Assembly (NCBI GenBank): GCA_963932465.1
Contig: OZ010792.1
Location: 189,251,556-189,315,555 of the forward strand
Length of the DNA: 64,000 nt
Origin: Maratus speciosus
Taxonomy: Eukaryota; Arthropoda; Arachnida; Araneae; Salticidae
Direction: 5' to 3'
Part shown: positions 59,624-64,000 of the stretch, piece by piece
Layout of the letters: each line of letters starts with the position of its first letter
Position numbering within the stretch: the stretch's first letter is position 1
The notes under the pieces: model-generated
Databases searched by the model: none
What the model was told of the DNA's origin: nothing
Seen by the model: only the letters and a program-made list of their open reading frames with translations
Position numbers and translations under genes: made by a program

Positions 59624-60879
59624 CAGGGTGATTCATAAATATCGAAACAATAGGCTATCTCCTTAAATATTGCCCCTAGGCACATACTTCCAGTTGCAAA
59701 GTTTCATAAAAAAAGGTGCAAAATTTGATGAGATAAGTTTCAACTTCATGGGGGGTCTGTATGAGAAAATACAAAAATTAAATTTTTATACGGCCCCCGT
59801 AGAGTAAAATTCCCAATCAGGACATTTTTCCTTATCCATTCCAGAATTAAACACAAAAAAATTCATCTCGATATCTTCAAAATTCGCTGAGATACCAAAA
59901 TCCAAAATTCGTGACTTACACCATTTATCCATGCCTCTGAACGACGAGTTTTTGACTCATTTTTAATGCAAGATAGGGATCATCCACAAATTGTACATTA
60001 TTTAAAGTCAATATAAGACAGTGCCTCACCTTTGGACATAAAATAGGCAGCGTATAGATTTTACGTTAAACCTGTTTTCAAAGTATGCACTAGAGATCTG
60101 CACGGGTCGAAATATCTAGGTCCGGTCCTTAACCGACCCATAGGAAAAAAAGTTTGGCCCTGCCTGAAAAAAAGTTCAAATCGTAGACTGGCCCGGCTTG
60201 ACTGAATTTCTACATAGTTTTTTTTTACATCGATAGGGTTAAAAGTTGTTTTCTATGGAGGAGTTCTGACCAAAAATACTTATTATATCTTTTCTTTTTT
60301 AATGCTTATAATTATTATTTTTAAAGAAGCGCCAAATGCTGAGATTATTTGTTTTATTAATGAATCTCTATTTATATGTAAATGATTCACTTCTCCTTTA
60401 ATATCGTGAATCCATATTCCATGTGTTGACAATGAAAAATTCTATAAAGTAAAATCTTTTAAGATGGAATCACATAGGAAAGAAAAAAAAAGCGTTATAG
60501 ACAAGTTCCCTTTTTAGGAGTTGTAAATGTAGTATATTTTTCCTCAGGTATTATTATATTCATTTTCCATGGATCAATAGATTTTTCCGTTTAAGAAAGG
60601 ATTCCGTCATAGGCAGATTTTTTTCACTAGTTTTACTGTATTTTAATTTTTTTGCCTTAAAATGTAGTATCCTTTTAAAATATGAATTTTAAAGTTTGAT
60701 TGTAAAATAATGGCCATTTAAAAATATATGCATTTTTTGTAAACGTATTTGGGCTGAGCCAAATTTTAGTTATTTTTGCATGAATTAAGTCAATCAGAGA
60801 TAATGATATTAATACGGGTTGTCTCGAGACCAGGACTAAAAATTTCGACCAGGGGAGACCTAGGAATAAGGAAGCCAGC

Positions 60880-60891
60880 CCCGGTTCGGTA
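60880..60891. repeat. Second-family SINE target duplication, left
   Basis: cccggttcggta, identical to 61131-61142. Confidence 0.8.
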
Positions 60892-61130
60892 ACCAGTGAC
60901 CGAGAGGTTCTGTTCTCAAAGCATATACATAGGAGGTGCATAGGAGGTGCTGGGTTCGAACCCAATCGCGCCCTTCGGCACAATCGTTCGGAGTTTTCAG
61001 GGGTTTTCTTCGAACCTTGGATATCCTTGCGTAAATACGGGTTAGGTTCCCTTAGAAAGACCTTCACAGAAGGCACCCCTCCCTTCGCGCCCATATCCCT
61101 CGTGTAGATAATTGGCCGTCATAAATCACA
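60892..61130 (+). mobile_element. tRNA-derived SINE, second family, 12-bp target duplication
   Basis: A box TGACCGAGAGG (60897-60907) and B box GGTTCGAACCC (60953-60963) match polymerase III promoter consensus. The body holds GTTTTCTTCGAACCTTGGAT, GGTTAGGTTCCCTTAG and ATAATTGGCCGTCATAAA. The 12-mer cccggttcggta flanks it at 60880-60891 and 61131-61142. The 139-codon minus-strand frame across it is antisense SINE, not a gene. Confidence 0.85.
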
Positions 61131-61142
61131 CCCGGTTCGGTA
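61131..61142. repeat. Second-family SINE target duplication, right
   Basis: cccggttcggta, identical to 60880-60891. Confidence 0.8.
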
Positions 61143-62349
61143 TGAAAAAATACGTTAGGCCCGGCTTGGCCGAGTCTTCAGATAAAAGTCGCCAATCCCG
61201 GGTCTGGTCCGGCGCGGCCCCAGAATACAGGCTTTTTTAACGGCCTCGCCGGGACGATAAAAAGCCCGAATTTGTGAGGGATAAAATTACGAAAACTCTT
61301 AATCGGCATGTTAGAAAAAGTATTGTTTCAAATTATACATTTAACATTTATTTATGGACATTTAAATAGGACAAAAAGGAGGCTGAAACGATAAAAGTTA
61401 AATTGAATCGGAAGTTTAAGCTACAGAAAGAAGTTACTTTTTCAAGAGCAATTTTTTAAAAAGCATTTAAACATTTTATTAGGAGCCAATCAATGTTTAC
61501 AATTTTAAATGCGTTTTTCTGCAGGATGTTTTTTTTTTTTCTTTTTACCATTTCTCGTCTTTAAATTATTACAAGTCAAGAATCGTAAATAAAAAAGGTG
61601 CAAACTTGGAACATGCCTTTTTTTTTTATTATTTTACATCAATTTTGTTTCGGCAAATTTGAAAAAAAATTTACTTTTGAAAATATGATTTTTTAAAATT
61701 AAGTTACATAATTTTTTAAATAAATATTTTTAATATTTTTAAAATTAATATTTAAAAAAATCCTGAAACAAAACTAAAAGTATATTTTCTTCTTTAATTA
61801 AATGAAAAAAAGTTTCGAGTTATAAAGATCCGCTTAAAAAAATTCTTATCATTTAATTTTTTAAAAAACTTTATGAGAAATATTAGGATGTGGTTTTGTT
61901 TGCAAATTGTATGGTTAACCATCTCAAAAAAAGAAAAAAAAAATCAAAATTCTAACTCAAACAATTTATTTTTTGCATGTTTCCTAGAACTCTTAATGTA
62001 ACATTGTTTCTTGGATTGCACGCATTTCAATTTGTGTCTAATCCCTTAAAACCTGATGAATTATTTAAACGGCCATAACTCTGCGAGTTTTTCAGATATG
62101 AAGATGCAATTTTTTGTGTTTAATACAGAAATGGATAAGGAAAGTTTTCCTGATTGGAATTTTTACACTACGGGGGCCGTATAAAAATTTAATTTTCGTA
62201 TTTTTTCAAATAGATCCCCCATGGAGTTTCAACTTATGTCATTAAAATTTGCACCTTTTTTTTTATGAAACTTTGCAATTGGAAGTATGGGTCTAGGGGC
62301 AATATTTAAGGAATTAGCCTATTGTTTCGATATTTATGAATCACCCTGT

Positions 62350-62991
62350 ATATGACATCACTTGATGGAGCATAAATACAGGTAAATGTAAGCGCAAAAT
62401 ACTTTCAATTTATTTTGTAGAAGTTACTATTTGATAAATAGATATTAGAAAATTCTGATATTCTTATTAATTAAAATAAACAACATACATTGTAAAAATA
62501 GCATGAAAATATGCATGATGGTGCATTAAAATAGGATAAAGAATTCGTGAATAAGCTATACCTGTTCCTGAAAGTATCTAAAACTCGATCAAATCATAAA
62601 ATGTAAGCATAACATGGTTTCGAAAGCTATTCCCAAGCAGACGCAGTTTTTTAACCACGAACCTAAAGGAAGAATAATGTCCATAGTGTCATTATAAGTC
62701 AGAAAGATAGCGACATTTTTCACGTAACCATTTCATACAAGTTGTTTTTCAAATGGGTAATTGACCCTTACTTATTAGTCCCAAAACAACCATCAGTTAT
62801 TAAGAAAGAGATGGATGAGTCCATGGTAACCGAAAAATTCCACTTTCAAACAGAAAAGCAGACAACCCGATTACAGAAGATAGCCGCCGTTAAATTGATA
62901 ATATCCTTCAATCTTCCATAACCTGGTCCTGGTCCTGGTTCTTTAAACAGGGCACATTACTATGTTTTTAGAGGCTGCGAAGTCTGAACAG
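62350..62991. other. Spacer without a supported gene
   Basis: A short CCTGGT tandem occurs near 62920-62940. Nothing else was recognised. Confidence 0.45.
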
Positions 62992-63035
62992 GGGTTGGCG
63001 GGCGTAACTCGCAAGGGGCTGAGCCTCCTAATAAA
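62992..63035 (-). repeat. 5' end fragment related to family X
   Basis: Read on the minus strand, GCCCCTTGCGAGTTACGCCC then GCCAACCCC corresponds to the GC-rich start of the family X copy at 52585-52625. Only about 44 bp are present. Confidence 0.5.
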
Positions 63036-63065
63036 ATATATAAAAAGATTTTTCAGAGTTGGCCA

Positions 63066-63283
63066 TAAAGGGTGTTGGTGTTGGTGTTGTTTATGACGGC
63101 CAATTATCTACAGGAGGGATATGGGCCCAAGGGAGGGATGCCCTCCGTGGGGGTCTAAGGGAACCTAACCGGTGTTTACGCAAGGAAATCTAAGGTTCGA
63201 AGAAAAACACGGAAAACTTCGAAGGATTAGGATGACGGGTGGGATTGGGTTCGAACACAGCACCTCCCATTTACCAGATTTGA
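63066..63283 (-). mobile_element. tRNA-derived SINE, second family, 5'-truncated, minus strand
   Basis: Reverse complement of the body at 60950-61128, including a TTCGAACCC B-box remnant (63247-63257), TTCTTCGAACCTTAGAT, GGTTAGGTTCCCTTAG and ATAATTGGCCGTCATAAA. It ends in an (ACACCA)n-type tail at 63070-63090. The A-box part is missing. I could not find target duplications. Confidence 0.75.
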
Positions 63284-63810
63284 GTGCATTTTTGTACTTT
63301 TCGTTTCCTTTTTCCTACTATATCGCTCACCTGCAAGAAAGGTGATACACAAGTGACACACTTGACAAAAGCAAATTTCACAGGAGAGACAAAAGCAAAT
63401 TTTACATGAGAGACAAAAGAAGATTCGCTTCTGTTTACTGTAACATCAAATTATAGCACTTAGCTCTCTCCATGCAGCAATAAAAACATGCATAAAATCC
63501 TAAAACCCTTAAGATTTAAAACTTAAACGACAGTTGAGTTGAAAGATTGAGTAATTTTACCTCACCACACAATTTTCCCCATTACGCAGTCACGAATGGA
63601 CATAAAATGTAATAAAGCGGTTTTCCGTATAACTTATGAAATGATACATAAATTATTCAATAATATAATATATACTGTAGGGGCGCACCTATGACAGATC
63701 TATTAGGGGATTAAAATACAAAACGAAAAAACATTAAAATACATTTACGAGTTGTTTTGCTTTTCTTGCGGACGAGCGCGATATGTTCGTTACATAACTT
63801 TAGATATAGT
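63284..63810. other. Spacer without a supported gene
   Basis: A GACAAAAGCAAATTT(C/T)ACA(G/T)GAGA unit is present twice near 63365-63415. No gene was found. Confidence 0.45.
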
Positions 63811-64000
63811 CAGGAGGGGTAATTATGACCACTTTTTACATTTTCAACTTTGTTATTTTTTTTGCTTATTTCTATTTGGAAAAGTGCTGTTTTTAGTACA
63901 TAGGAAGTAACTTTGATCCTTTAAGAACACATTTTAAAAGTTTTAATTCTCATAGCTGTTTTTCTTTTTAAGTTAAAAGGGTGGTTATAATTACCCCACC
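63811..64000. mobile_element. Inverted-repeat element at the window end
   Basis: The start, GGGGTAATTATGACCAC, recurs inverted at the very end of the window as GTGGTTATAATTACCCC. The element is therefore about 190 bp or slightly longer and may run past position 64000. The interior is AT-rich and non-coding. Confidence 0.55.

Larger units (their letters stand above)
59624..62348. mobile_element. mariner/IS630-like element, 2.7 kb with ~270-bp inverted ends
   Basis: The left end is CAGGGTGATTCATAAATATC and the right end is its inverse GATATTTATGAATCACCCTG. Both are flanked by TA (59622-59623 and 62349-62350). The inverted arms extend to about 59890 and from about 62085, sharing GGGCCGTATAAAAATTTAAT-type blocks. 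The interior has no recognisable transposase. It contains an older GC-rich repeat (60090-60880, 61131-61280) into which a SINE inserted. Confidence 0.8.

Noticed and set aside
60675..61094. 139-codon minus-strand frame
   Set aside because: It runs antisense through the SINE at 60892-61130 and has no domain.

Overview
The window is 64 kb of AT-rich eukaryotic DNA made almost entirely of transposable elements and tandem repeats. Nothing prokaryotic is visible: no operons, ribosome binding sites or CRISPR arrays. A BEL/Pao retrotransposon, many TA-flanked mariner- and pogo-like elements, tRNA-derived SINEs and a Penelope-like reverse transcriptase with hammerhead-like motifs together suggest an invertebrate, most likely an arthropod and perhaps an arachnid. 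The sequence alone does not fix the species. No host gene is certain. The only host-type coding signal is a short candidate terminal exon at 26083-26169.

Layout. 1-5 kb: a small inverted-repeat element, a degenerate dispersed repeat, a pogo/Tigger-like element and two hammerhead-like cores. 5.3-9.9 kb: a 5'-truncated Penelope-like copy between two (TA)n tracts, interrupted by a 0.6 kb foldback element. 11-15.5 kb: a hAT-like MITE with a perfect 8-bp target duplication, a 1.2 kb retroposon-like repeat and a mariner-like element that keeps a piece of transposase. 15.9-18.2 kb: a roughly 145-bp tandem array with higher-order organisation. 20.5-22 kb: two more copies of the 13.5 kb repeat, head to tail. 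23.4-27.5 kb: DNA transposon remnants, the candidate exon and a second copy of the 2 kb repeat.

29.3-35.8 kb: a structurally complete BEL/Pao element on the minus strand, with two 328-bp LTRs, a 5-bp target duplication (atatg), a tRNA-like primer site, and gag, protease, RT/RNase H and integrase. Its coding sequence is broken by three stops and three frameshifts. 38-40.7 kb: two TA-flanked MITEs around a tRNA-derived SINE with a 12-bp duplication. 43.7-45.2 kb: a TA-flanked 1.5 kb element with a 63-codon coding remnant. 45.6-48.1 kb: a second ~145-bp array in opposite orientation and a ~320-bp tandem repeat.

48.1-52.6 kb: the fuller Penelope-like copy. Its RT gene lies between inverted copies of its own 1.8 kb 3' region, separated by (TA)n. 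52.6-54.0 kb: the longest copy of the 13.5 kb repeat family. 55.0-55.4 kb: a near-perfect snapback. 59.6-62.3 kb: a 2.7 kb element with ~270-bp inverted ends and a nested SINE. An inverted-repeat element begins at 63.8 kb and runs to or past the window end.

The most interesting structures are the inverted-arm Penelope-like copy and the stop codon it shares with the other copy, the hammerhead-like units around copy 1, and the two higher-order arrays that share monomer types and a terminus. All element boundaries and repeat comparisons were made by eye.
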